The notes: generated by a model from the sequence alone, not told the origin. DNA of 12,077 nucleotides from Thermaerobacter marianensis (GCA_020723785.1 DYIH01000033.1:1-12077); one strand, 5' to 3'. Positions 1-6,263 are shown, counted from the stretch's first letter. Numbers and translations are program-made.

Positions 1-2
1 TG

Positions 3-461
3 GCGCCCCGCCATCACCGGCCCGGCATGGTCCCGATCCTCGTCCAGGTCCTGGGGGGCGCGTCCATCATCGTCGCCGGCGCCCACTTCTTCGTGGGTGG
101 GCTGGAAGCCCTGGCCGGCCGGGTCGGGTTCCCGCCCTTCCTGATGTCCCTCATCGTCGCCCCCATCGCCACGGAACTGCCCGAGAAATTCAACAGCATT
201 TTGTGGCTGGGGCGGCAGAAGGATACCCTCGCCCTGGGCAACATCACCGGGGCCATGGTGTTCCAGAGTTCGATCATCCCCGCCCTGGGGATCTTCCTCA
301 CCCCCTGGTCCCTCGATGTTGTACAAGCCCTCCCCGCCTTGCTGGCCCTCCTGTCGGCGCTGATCGTCTACGCCATGGTGCGGCGCCACGGCCGCATCCG
401 CCCGCCCGCTCTCCTCTTGGGCGGCGTTATTTACGCAATTTACCTGGCCATTGCCTTGTAG
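3..461 (+). CDS. Sodium/calcium antiporter family protein, C-terminal part (partial)
   Basis: The reading frame is open from the window edge and ends with TAG at 459-461, giving about 152 visible residues. I treat it as the C-terminal half of an integral membrane cation antiporter of the CaCA type. The first ATG (27) has no ribosome binding site, so the gene probably starts upstream of the window. The visible part has a small-residue-rich hydrophobic helix, then an alpha-repeat-like block containing PIATELPEKFNS followed by LALGNITGAMVFQSS. This resembles the second alpha repeat, in which polar and acidic residues line the ion path. Three more hydrophobic stretches follow, broken by a basic loop (RRHGRIRP). 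The family normally has two inverted alpha repeats of about five helices, and only the second is seen here. The ion carried cannot be read from sequence. There is no functional link to the downstream ribosomal genes. Confidence 0.75.
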   Translation, partial: APRHHRPGMVPILVQVLGGASIIVAGAHFFVGGLEALAGRVGFPPFLMSLIVAPIATELPEKFNSILWLGRQKDTLALGNITGAMVFQSSIIPALGIFLTPWSLDVVQALPALLALLSALIVYAMVRRHGRIRPPALLLGGVIYAIYLAIAL

Positions 462-549
462 AACACGGACCTGCAGGAAAATGTGCCATCGGGCGCCGTT
501 TTCCGGCTGTATAGCGATCGTGCGGCAGCTAATAATAAGGCCACCTGTG

Positions 550-658
550 AACGGCGGCGAGGTCTGCGCGCTGGCTCGTTCCGCGCGGCTATCGCGGCAA
601 TGCCGCGCCGACGGGCGCCCGCGCTGCTCGCAGGGCGGTGGGGCCGATAGTCGCCGTT
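550..658 (+). other. GC-rich, potentially structured intergenic segment
   Basis: This stretch between the antiporter gene and the tRNA promoter has nested complementarity. AACGGCG (550-556) can pair with CGCCGTT (652-658), and CTATCG (589-594) with CGATAG (645-650). Local hairpins are possible at 566-570/582-586 and 616-623/629-637 (one bulge). A T-rich run (668-673) follows at a distance, so it may act as a loose terminator for the antiporter gene or as a structured RNA. The base composition makes chance pairing likely. No known RNA family was recognised. Confidence 0.25.
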
Positions 659-697
659 TACAGGTCATTTTTTGAAAAATCCTCATGCAGAAACGTT

Positions 698-726
698 TTG
701 ACTTGCTCAAGGCGATTTTGTATACT
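698..726 (+). promoter_or_regulatory. Sigma-A-type promoter for tRNA-Val
   Basis: TTGACT (698-703) and TATACT (721-726) are separated by exactly 17 bp, inside a local AT-rich patch of an otherwise GC-rich region. Transcription should start near 733, about 5 nt before the mature tRNA. No T-tailed terminator is visible between the tRNA and rplF, so this promoter may also feed the ribosomal-protein genes. That readthrough is inferred. Confidence 0.85.
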
Positions 727-737
727 ATCATTCGCGC

Positions 738-812
738 GGGCGAATAGCTCAGCGGGAGAGCACTTGCCTTACAAGCAAGGGGTCACAGGTTCGAGCCCTG
801 TTTCGCCCACCA
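738..812 (+). tRNA. tRNA-Val (anticodon UAC)
   Basis: A full cloverleaf can be drawn by hand. The acceptor stem GGGCGAA (738-744) pairs with TTCGCCC (802-808). The D stem GCTC (747-750) pairs with GAGC (758-761). The anticodon stem CTTGC (763-767) pairs with GCAAG (775-779) around the loop CTTACAA. The variable loop is five nt (780-784). The T stem ACAGG (785-789) pairs with CCTGT (797-801) around TTCGAGC. The anticodon TAC (770-772) reads valine GUA codons and, with U34 modification, probably others. A809 is the discriminator and CCA (810-812) is genome-encoded. All stems are fully paired. Confidence 0.97.
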
Positions 813-838
813 AACGGGCGCACCGCACTGACGATGAA

Positions 839-904
839 AGGCGTGCTCCCCGTACGCCGCAGTGACGAGCGACGAAGGCAACGTGGCAGGCGGGCCGTTT
901 TCAC
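839..904 (+). repeat. 66-nt direct repeat, copy 1, with 5' hairpin
   Basis: This segment recurs at 959-1024 with 63 of 66 positions identical and an offset of exactly 120 bp. It opens with a 7-bp hairpin, GGCGTGC (840-846) with GTACGCC (852-858), around the loop TCCCC. A purine-rich GACGAGCGACGAAGG-type linker follows, then CGGGCCGTTTTCAC. The three differences between copies (844, 845, 854) all lie in the stem and keep it paired. It starts 26 nt after the tRNA. There is no coding potential of its own. It was not recognised as a named family. Confidence 0.9.
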
Positions 905-930
905 TCAAGAAAACGCGTCAAAACGGCCCG
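891..930 (+). repeat. 11-bp perfect inverted repeat between the two repeat copies
   Basis: CGGGCCGTTTT (891-901) is exactly complementary to AAAACGGCCCG (920-930), with an 18-nt loop. Inside the loop region a competing smaller hairpin GTTTTC/GAAAAC (897-902/909-914) is possible. No T-run follows, so it is not a standard intrinsic terminator. The right arm can also pair with the second CGGGCCGTTTT at 1011-1021, giving two mutually exclusive folds. Confidence 0.8.
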
Positions 931-958
931 AATGCGAGGTGCCGAGGAGCGAGGAATG

Positions 959-1024
959 AGGCGCACTCCCCGTGCGCCGCAGTGACGAGCGACGAAGGCA
1001 ACGTGGCAGGCGGGCCGTTTTCAC
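959..1024 (+). repeat. 66-nt direct repeat, copy 2, in the rplF leader
   Basis: This is the second copy of the repeat at 839-904. Its hairpin is GGCGCAC (960-966) with GTGCGCC (972-978), again with loop TCCCC. The U-A pair of copy 1 has become C-G and the G-U pair has become A-U. It ends six nt before the rplF ribosome binding site (GAAGGAG, 1031-1037), so it forms the immediate leader of the ribosomal operon. Confidence 0.9.
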
Positions 1025-1046
1025 GCGCCTGAAGGAGTGAGGAAGG

Positions 1047-1586
1047 ATGTCGCGTGTAGGCAAACAACCGATCGCCATCCCATCCGGGGTTCAGGTGGCC
1101 ATCGACGGGCAGACCGTCAAGGTCAGAGGGCCCAAGGCCGAGTTGTCCCACCAGGTGCCCGGGTCGCTGGCCGTGGCCGCGGACGGCGGTAAGCTGCTGG
1201 TCACCCGCCGGGACGAGGAGCCACGGACGCGTGCCCTGCATGGGTTGACCCGATCCATGCTGGCCAATATGGTTCACGGGGTGGCGAACGGTTTCGAGAA
1301 GAGCTTGGAACTGGTCGGCACCGGTTACCGGGCATCCAAGTCGGGCAGGAACCTGGTGCTCAACGTCGGGTTTTCCCATCCCGTCGAGATGGAGCCGCCA
1401 GCCGGGATCGAGATCGAGGTTCCCAGCCCGAACACCGTCATCGTCAGGGGAGCTGACAAGCAGCTTGTCGGGCAGGTGGCGGCGAACATCCGGGCGGTGC
1501 GCAAACCCGAGCCGTATCTGGGCAAAGGTATCCGGTACGCCGGCGAAAGGGTACGCCGCAAGGTCGGCAAGGCCGGCAAGAAGTAG
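1047..1586 (+). CDS. rplF: 50S ribosomal protein L6
   Basis: Large-subunit protein L6, which binds 23S rRNA domain VI near the sarcin-ricin loop and the base of the L7/L12 stalk. The 179-residue length is normal. The N-terminus MSRVGKQPIAIPSGV and the C-terminal PYLGKGIRYAGERVRRKVG signature are both present, with the two similar beta domains in between. ATG 1047 is preceded by GAAGGAG (1031-1037). Normally rpsH lies immediately upstream. Here the upstream neighbours are a repeat element, tRNA-Val and an antiporter gene, so this is the first ribosomal gene of a truncated spc cluster. A 106-nt gap to rplR follows. Confidence 0.97.
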   Translation: MSRVGKQPIAIPSGVQVAIDGQTVKVRGPKAELSHQVPGSLAVAADGGKLLVTRRDEEPRTRALHGLTRSMLANMVHGVANGFEKSLELVGTGYRASKSGRNLVLNVGFSHPVEMEPPAGIEIEVPSPNTVIVRGADKQLVGQVAANIRAVRKPEPYLGKGIRYAGERVRRKVGKAGKK

Positions 1587-1632
1587 GCGCTTGATGTGCC
1601 GCTTCGGTAGGCGCGGGCGCGAGGGACCAGGG

Positions 1633-1671
1633 GAAACCGCCGCAGGGCAGGCAGCGGCGGCCAGTGGTTTC
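1633..1671 (+). promoter_or_regulatory. Bulged stem-loop upstream of rplR
   Basis: GAAACCGCCGC (1633-1643) pairs with GCGGCGG (1654-1660) and GGTTTC (1666-1671), with a bulge of a few bases on the 3' side. It ends 21 nt before the rplR ATG, which has no strong ribosome binding site. It may affect rplR translation or mRNA processing, but this is only inferred. Confidence 0.4.
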
Positions 1672-1692
1672 ACAGATGGGGGTCAAAAAGAA

Positions 1693-2055
1693 ATGACGCG
1701 GGCAGGCACGAACACCAGAGAGATTCGCCACGCGAGGGTGCGCAAGAAGGTTTTTGGTGGTCCTGAACGGCCCCGGCTCAATGTTTTTCGGAGCAACCGC
1801 CACATCTATGCCCAGGTGATCCTGGATAGCGAAGGGCGGACCCTCGTGGCGGCTTCCACCCTCGATCCGGAAATCCGCCGGAGCGTTGCCTTCGGAGGCA
1901 ACGTGGAGGCGGCGCGCAAGGTTGGGGAGTTGGTGGCCCGGCGGGCCCTGGAGCGGGGCATCGACAAGGTCGTTTTCGACCGTGGTGGTTATATTTATCA
2001 TGGACGGGTGGCTGCCGTGGCGGAAGCGGCCCGTGCCGCCGGCCTCGAGTTCTGA
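1693..2055 (+). CDS. rplR: 50S ribosomal protein L18
   Basis: L18 binds 5S rRNA and helps anchor it in the central protuberance. With ATG 1693 the product is 120 residues, the usual length. It has the conserved core RHARVRKKVFG, then ERPRLNVFRSNRHIYAQVI, and ends in the DRGGYIYHGRVAAVAEAARAAGL-type motif. The frame is open further upstream (ATG 1593 would add about 33 residues), but that extension is not family-like. The start lacks a clear Shine-Dalgarno: only GGGGGT (1677-1682) precedes AAAAAGAA. A stem-loop lies just upstream (1633-1671), so translation may depend on structure or coupling. rpsE follows after 27 nt. Confidence 0.95.
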   Translation: MTRAGTNTREIRHARVRKKVFGGPERPRLNVFRSNRHIYAQVILDSEGRTLVAASTLDPEIRRSVAFGGNVEAARKVGELVARRALERGIDKVVFDRGGYIYHGRVAAVAEAARAAGLEF

Positions 2056-2082
2056 GGAGCCGGTCCGAAAGGAGGGGAACGG

Positions 2083-2601
2083 GTGGCAAGGAACCGCGCA
2101 GCAGTCGAGGAGAAGGAAAAGGAGTTCGAAGAAAAGGTCGTCGTCATCAACCGGGTGGCCAAGACGGTCAAGGGCGGACGCCGTTTCAACTTCAGCGCCC
2201 TGGTGGTCGTCGGGGACGGCAAGGGCCGCGTCGGCGCCGGGATGGGCAAGGCCGCGGAGATTCCCGACGCGATTCGCAAGGGAATTCAGGCGGCCAAGAA
2301 AAACCTTTTCGAAGTGCCCATTGTGAAGACCACGATTCCCCACGAGGTGATCGGCCACTTCGGGCCGGCAAAGGTTCTCCTGAAGCCGGCCTCGGAAGGG
2401 ACGGGCATCATCACCGGGGGTGCCATGCGGGCCGTGGTGGAGCTGGCCGGGATTCACGATGTCCTGGGGAAGTCCCTGGGGACGTCCAACGCTATCAATG
2501 TGGTCTACGCTACCGTCGAGGCGCTCAAGAGCCTGCGGCCCGCCGAAGAGGTGGCCCGCCTGCGGGGAAAGACGGTAGAGGAACTGCGCACAGGGTCCTG
2601 A
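2083..2601 (+). CDS. rpsE: 30S ribosomal protein S5
   Basis: S5 sits at the mRNA entry and decoding side of the small subunit and affects translational accuracy. The GTG start at 2083 is set by an excellent AAAGGAGG (2068-2075) at 7 nt. The product is 172 residues. The N-terminal double-stranded-RNA-binding-like domain includes VVINRVAKTVKGGRRFNFSA and GKGRVGAGMGKA (around residues 47-58). The C-terminal domain contains PASEGTGIITGGAMRAVVE (about 104-122) and the conserved LGTSNAINV stretch. Only 25 nt separate it from rplO, which leaves no room for rpmD (L30), the gene usually found there. Confidence 0.97.
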   Translation: MARNRAAVEEKEKEFEEKVVVINRVAKTVKGGRRFNFSALVVVGDGKGRVGAGMGKAAEIPDAIRKGIQAAKKNLFEVPIVKTTIPHEVIGHFGPAKVLLKPASEGTGIITGGAMRAVVELAGIHDVLGKSLGTSNAINVVYATVEALKSLRPAEEVARLRGKTVEELRTGS

Positions 2602-2626
2602 CGGCGATGACGGGGGATGAGTGACA

Positions 2627-3070
2627 ATGGCGAGTCTACATGATCTGCGGCCCAGCGTACCCCGGAAGCGGTGCAAGCGGGTGGGGCGCGGCCCGGGTTC
2701 GGGGCACGGCAAGACCTCGACGCGGGGGCACAAAGGGCAGAAGGCCCGCAGCGGCGGCGGCAAGGGTCCCGCCTTCGAAGGCGGGCAGATGCCGTTGCAG
2801 CGGCGCCTCCCCATCCGGGGTTTCAATAACAAGCGGTTCGGACGCGAGATGGCCATCGTCAACGTTCAGACGTTGAACGGTTTCGAGGATGGGGCGGAGG
2901 TCACGCCGGAACTTCTTCTGGCCCACCGGGTGATCAGCAACCTCAGGGACGGCGTCAAGATCCTGGGTCAGGGGCAGTTGCAGAAGCGTTTGACGGTCAA
3001 AGCCCATGCCTTCAGCAAGGAGGCGGCCGCAAAGATCGAGGCCGCCGGAGGCCAAGCCGTCACGATTTGA
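2627..3070 (+). CDS. rplO: 50S ribosomal protein L15
   Basis: L15 is a large-subunit assembly protein contacting 23S rRNA with a long basic N-terminal extension. From ATG 2627 it is 147 residues. The extension carries KRVGRGPGSGHGKTSTRG and GHKGQKARSGGG, followed by FEGGQMPLQRRLPIRGF. The globular C-terminal part ends in AKIEAAGGQAVTI. A GTG two codons earlier (2621) is also possible, but it sits too close to the only purine run (GGGGG, 2611-2615). Spacing favours the ATG. It lies directly behind rpsE with no L30 gene between and is followed after 31 nt by secY. Confidence 0.95.
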   Translation: MASLHDLRPSVPRKRCKRVGRGPGSGHGKTSTRGHKGQKARSGGGKGPAFEGGQMPLQRRLPIRGFNNKRFGREMAIVNVQTLNGFEDGAEVTPELLLAHRVISNLRDGVKILGQGQLQKRLTVKAHAFSKEAAAKIEAAGGQAVTI

Positions 3071-3087
3071 CGAGGGCACCGCGCCGT

Positions 3088-3096
3088 AGGAGGTGA
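3088..3096 (+). promoter_or_regulatory. secY ribosome binding site that fixes the GTG start
   Basis: AGGAGGTGA is a nine-base match to the anti-Shine-Dalgarno. A GTG at 3093 in the same frame lies inside this site and cannot be the start. GTG 3102 lies 8 nt downstream of GGAGG and is the better choice. Confidence 0.85.
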
Positions 3097-3101
3097 AACG
3101 G

Positions 3102-4379
3102 GTGCCGGTTCTGGTGGAGTCTGTGACCAGGGCATTCAAGATTCCCGATCTCCGGAAGCGGATCATCTTTACCTTTTGGATGTTCGTCATCTTCCGGCTG
3201 GGCGCTCATGTCCCGGTGCCTGGGATCGACCCCAAAAAGATCGAGGCGCTCTTTGCGGAGGGGACCCTCTTTGCGTTTTTGGACGTCTTCGCCGGCGGCG
3301 CCCTGCGGTCTTTCTCGGTATTCGCCATGAGCATCATCCCGTACATCAACGCGTCGATCATCATGCAACTCCTGACCATCGTCGTCCCCACTTTCGAGCG
3401 GTGGGCCAAGGAGGGGGAGGAGGGCCGCAAGCGGCTGACACAGTGGACCCGCTACGGCACCGTGGTGCTCGGCCTGATCCAGGCGGTGGGTGTGGCCTTC
3501 TATCTGAAGAACCAGCAAGGTGTCCTGCTTCACCCCGGGTTCGGATCCATGTTCATCGTGGTCATCACCCTTACGGCCGGAACGACCTTTCTCATGTGGC
3601 TGGGCGAGCAGATCACGGAGAAGGGGATCGGGAACGGGATTTCGTTGCTGGTCTTCGCCGGGATCGTCTCACGGCTTCCCGGCGGCCTGGGGAACCTGAT
3701 CAAGCTGTTCCAGGGGGGGGCGGTTTCGGCCTTCAACGTTGCGGTGATGCTCATTCTGGGTCTGGCGGTGATCGCCGGTGTCGTCTGGGTACAGGAGGGG
3801 CAACGACGTATCCCGGTCCAGTACGCAAAGCGGGTGGTGGGCCGCAAGATTTACGGGGGGCAGTCGACCCATATCCCGATGCGCGTGAACCAGGCCGGGG
3901 TGATCCCCATCATCTTCGCCGCGTCGTTGCTGGCCTTTCCGTCGACCATCGCCCAGTTCATCAACGCTCCGTGGGCCAGGGCGGTGTCCAATGCCCTGAC
4001 GTTCGGCTCCTTCTGGTATACGTTGATCTACGCGTTGCTGATCGTCATCTTTACCTATTTCTACACGGCGGTCACGTTCAACCCCAACGACGTGGCCGAT
4101 AACATCAAAAAATACGGCGGCTTCATCCCCGGCCTGCGGCCGGGCAAGCCGACGGCCCAGTACCTGGCCAAGGTGCTGGAAAGGATCACGCTGCCGGGAG
4201 CGCTGTTCCTGGCGTTTATCGCCATCCTGCCGGTCTTCTTCAGCCCGTTGACCGGCATGGGACAGAACATCTCGTTCGGAGGGACCGCCCTGTTGATCGT
4301 TGTTGGCGTCTCCCTGGAAACAATGAAGCAGATCGAGGCGCACATGCTCATGCGTCACTACCAAGGCTTCATCAAGTAA
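3102..4379 (+). CDS. secY: Preprotein translocase subunit SecY
   Basis: SecY forms the ten-helix protein-conducting channel of the Sec translocon in the cytoplasmic membrane, with SecE and SecG and driven by SecA or the ribosome. The GTG start at 3102 gives 425 residues, the normal length. Visible landmarks are the amphipathic N-terminus KIPDLRKR leading into helix 1, then RLGAHVPVPGID. SIIPYINASIIMQLL (about 77-91) follows the plug region. MRVNQAGVIPIIFA (about 260-273) is helix 7. The cytoplasmic loop with FNPNDVADNIKKYGGFIPG and RPG (about 326-348) contacts SecA and ribosomes. Ten hydrophobic segments can be traced. It is the last gene of the spc part, and adk starts 13 nt after its stop. 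Confidence 0.97.
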   Translation: MPVLVESVTRAFKIPDLRKRIIFTFWMFVIFRLGAHVPVPGIDPKKIEALFAEGTLFAFLDVFAGGALRSFSVFAMSIIPYINASIIMQLLTIVVPTFERWAKEGEEGRKRLTQWTRYGTVVLGLIQAVGVAFYLKNQQGVLLHPGFGSMFIVVITLTAGTTFLMWLGEQITEKGIGNGISLLVFAGIVSRLPGGLGNLIKLFQGGAVSAFNVAVMLILGLAVIAGVVWVQEGQRRIPVQYAKRVVGRKIYGGQSTHIPMRVNQAGVIPIIFAASLLAFPSTIAQFINAPWARAVSNALTFGSFWYTLIYALLIVIFTYFYTAVTFNPNDVADNIKKYGGFIPGLRPGKPTAQYLAKVLERITLPGALFLAFIAILPVFFSPLTGMGQNISFGGTALLIVVGVSLETMKQIEAHMLMRHYQGFIK

Positions 4380-4392
4380 GCGGGGTGTGCGC

Positions 4393-5082
4393 ATGCGCGT
4401 GGTGCTTCTCGGCCCGCCCGGGGCCGGCAAGGGGACGCAGGCGGTCAGGATCGCTCAGGAGGCGGATATCCCGCATATCGCCACGGGGGATATGTTCCGC
4501 CAGGCCGTGCGGGAGGAAACATCCCTGGGCCTGGAGGTCAAGCGATACCTGGATGCAGGCCGGCTCGTTCCGGACGAGGTGACTGTGGGCATCGTCCGGG
4601 AGCGGCTGGCACGACCCGACTGCCGGGAGGGGTTCATCCTAGACGGGTTCCCCCGCACCGTTCCCCAGGCCGAGGCCCTGGACGGGGTCCTGGCCGGGTT
4701 GGGAATGAAGCTGGACCGGGTGGTCAGCCTGGTGGTGGGGACCGAGGCGCTGGTACGCCGTCTGGCGGGGCGGCGGGTCTGCGGCGGGTGCGGGACCAGC
4801 TTCCATGTGGAACTCAACCCGCCCCAGGAGGAGGGCCGCTGTGACCGCTGCGGGGGGGTCCTCGTCCAGCGCGACGACGACCGCGAGGAGACGGTCCGGG
4901 AGCGCCTGGCGGTTTACGAGCGGCAGACGGCGCCGCTGGTGGATTACTACCGCAGGCACGGCTTGCTGGTCGAGGTGGATGGAGAGCAGCCCCCGGATGC
5001 GGTGACCCGGGCCATCCGGCAGGCGGTCGGCAACGGGTTCCCCGCCGGGTCAGGTTCCGGTGGGATAGAAAGCCGGCAATGA
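4393..5082 (+). CDS. adk: Adenylate kinase, zinc-lid type
   Basis: Adk catalyses ATP + AMP to 2 ADP in the cytoplasm. The P-loop is GPPGAGKGT (7-15). The AMP-binding region has TGDMFR (31-36), and the FILDGFPRT motif (81-89) is intact. The long-lid form carries four cysteines (C130, C133, C150, C153) spaced as in structural zinc sites of Gram-positive adenylate kinases. The DDREETVRERL stretch contains the lid arginine and aspartate. The product is 229 residues from ATG 4393. A GTG at 4387 is possible but less family-like. About ten residues rich in G and S trail the normal C-terminus. The stop overlaps the map start (ATGA, 5079-5082), so the two are probably translationally coupled. Confidence 0.97.
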   Translation: MRVVLLGPPGAGKGTQAVRIAQEADIPHIATGDMFRQAVREETSLGLEVKRYLDAGRLVPDEVTVGIVRERLARPDCREGFILDGFPRTVPQAEALDGVLAGLGMKLDRVVSLVVGTEALVRRLAGRRVCGGCGTSFHVELNPPQEEGRCDRCGGVLVQRDDDREETVRERLAVYERQTAPLVDYYRRHGLLVEVDGEQPPDAVTRAIRQAVGNGFPAGSGSGGIESRQ

Positions 5083-5825
5083 TCCTTCTCAAGACAGACG
5101 AGGAAATCGCCATCCTCCGCGAGGCGGGCCGCATCGTCGCCCGGTGCCACGAACTCCTGGCCCGGGAGATCCGGCCCGGGATCACGACGCGGGAGCTGGA
5201 CCAAATGGCGGAGGCGTTCATCCGCAAGGCCGGGGCCATCCCGACGTTCAAGGGTTATCACGGTTACCCGGCCGCCATCTGCACCTCGGTGAACGACGAG
5301 GTGGTCCACGGGATCCCGGGCGATCGGGCCCTGGTTGAGGGGGACATCGTCAGTATCGACATCGGGGCCACGTATGAGGGGTTTGTCGGCGACGCGGCGC
5401 GGACGTATGCGGTGGGACGCGTGACACGGTTGGCCCGGCGGTTGATCGGGGTGACCGAAAGGGCCCTGATGGCCGGCATTGAGCGTGCCCGGCCCGGGAT
5501 GCGCCTCTCCGACATCGGGCACGCGGTGCAGCGTCACGTCGAAAGCCGGGGGTTTTCCGTGGTGCGCGACTACGTGGGCCACGGGATCGGGCGCCAGATG
5601 CACGAGGAACCGCAGATCCCCAACTTCGGGCCGCCCGGGCGGGGGCCGATCCTCGGTGTGGGGATGGTTCTGGCCATCGAGCCGATGGTCAACGCCGGCG
5701 GCTGCGAGGTTTATACCGCCGAGGACGGCTGGACGGTGCGGACCAAGGACGGCAGCCTGTCGGCCCACTGCGAGCACACGGTGGCGATCGGCCGGGACGG
5801 GCCCGTGATACTGACGATACCTTGA
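5079..5825 (+). CDS. map: Methionine aminopeptidase, type I
   Basis: Map removes the initiator methionine from nascent proteins whose second residue is small. The 248-residue protein has the complete pita-bread metal centre: D94, D105, H168, E201 and E232. H77 and H175 are in the usual substrate positions. The sequence context matches the family: SIDIGA around D94, GDAARTY around D105, GHGIGRQMHEEP around H168-H175, AIEPM around E201. No long insert or N-terminal SH3 or zinc extension is present, so it is the short type Ia form. ATG 5079 overlaps the adk stop. An AT-rich gap with a possible promoter follows. Confidence 0.97.
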   Translation: MILLKTDEEIAILREAGRIVARCHELLAREIRPGITTRELDQMAEAFIRKAGAIPTFKGYHGYPAAICTSVNDEVVHGIPGDRALVEGDIVSIDIGATYEGFVGDAARTYAVGRVTRLARRLIGVTERALMAGIERARPGMRLSDIGHAVQRHVESRGFSVVRDYVGHGIGRQMHEEPQIPNFGPPGRGPILGVGMVLAIEPMVNAGGCEVYTAEDGWTVRTKDGSLSAHCEHTVAIGRDGPVILTIP

Positions 5826-5840
5826 TTGATTGTGTAGAAT
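5811..5840 (+). promoter_or_regulatory. Possible internal promoter before the KOW-infA genes
   Basis: CTGACG (5811-5816) and TAGAAT (5835-5840) are 18 bp apart. The same TAGAAT hexamer is the -10 of the strong rplM promoter. The -35 is only a four-of-six match and lies in the last codons of map. The region 5822-5880 is clearly richer in A+T than its surroundings, which supports a promoter here. Confidence 0.45.
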
Positions 5841-5936
5841 AGTTCGGTGTTACTTGAGGACAAATTAACCTTTATATGCATGGTATGGCACGGTTTTCAT
5901 CAAGGGGTTGCCGCGAGACGGAGGAGGCGTTGCTCG

Positions 5937-6263
5937 TTGAAGGCCGATGAAGTTCGGCCCGGACAGGTGGTTGTGTCCCTGGCCGGGCGCGATCGGGGCA
6001 GACCGTTCATCGTCCTGAAGGTGCTGAACGAGCGCTTGGTTCTGGTGGCGGACGGCGACCTCCGCAAGGTGAATAAACCGAAAAAGAAGAACGTCCGCCA
6101 CCTGCAGGCCGGGGACGTGTCAGAAAAAGTGGCCAAAAAGGTTGTGGCAGCCATGACGGTAACCGATCAGGATTTGCGGGAAGCTTTGCGGGGTTGCATC
6201 GGAGGCCCCGACAGGCCGGAAGGCCTGACGGGATGCAGTACGGGAGGGATCGCCGACGGATGA
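5937..6263 (+). CDS. KOW-domain RNA-binding protein
   Basis: A small KOW-type protein (L14e/L6e/L27e-like), commonly encoded between map and infA in Clostridia. Its exact role is not established, but RNA or ribosome binding is the usual assumption. The TTG start at 5937 is chosen because GGAGGAGG (5920-5927) lies 9 nt upstream. The open frame before it (from about 5847) encodes nothing family-like. The product is 108 residues. The KOW-like core PGQVVVSLAGRDRGRPFIVL is near residues 7-26, then VADGDLRKVNKPKKKNVRHL, a basic stretch suited to RNA contact. The C-terminal tail of about 25 residues, rich in G, C and P, looks unconserved. Its stop overlaps the infA ATG (6260-6263). Confidence 0.85.
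   Translation: MKADEVRPGQVVVSLAGRDRGRPFIVLKVLNERLVLVADGDLRKVNKPKKKNVRHLQAGDVSEKVAKKVVAAMTVTDQDLREALRGCIGGPDRPEGLTGCSTGGIADG

Noticed and set aside
738..812. tRNA as phage or island attachment site
   Set aside because: No integrase gene and no duplicated tRNA 3' end are visible in the window.
891..930. Intrinsic terminator after the tRNA
   Set aside because: The stem is perfect but no T-run follows, and the loop is long.
839..1024. CRISPR array
   Set aside because: There are only two units of 66 nt with 120-bp period, and no short repeat-spacer pattern or cas gene.
918..1673. 251-residue minus-strand frame across the repeat and rplF
   Set aside because: It is antisense to rplF and shows no family-like motif.
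1444..2862. 472-residue open frame on the minus strand
   Set aside because: It lies opposite rplR, rpsE and rplO, has no recognisable domain, and reflects low stop frequency in GC-rich DNA.
5847..5936. N-terminal extension of the KOW protein
   Set aside because: It has no ribosome binding site and no family-like sequence. GGAGGAGG at 5920-5927 points to TTG 5937.
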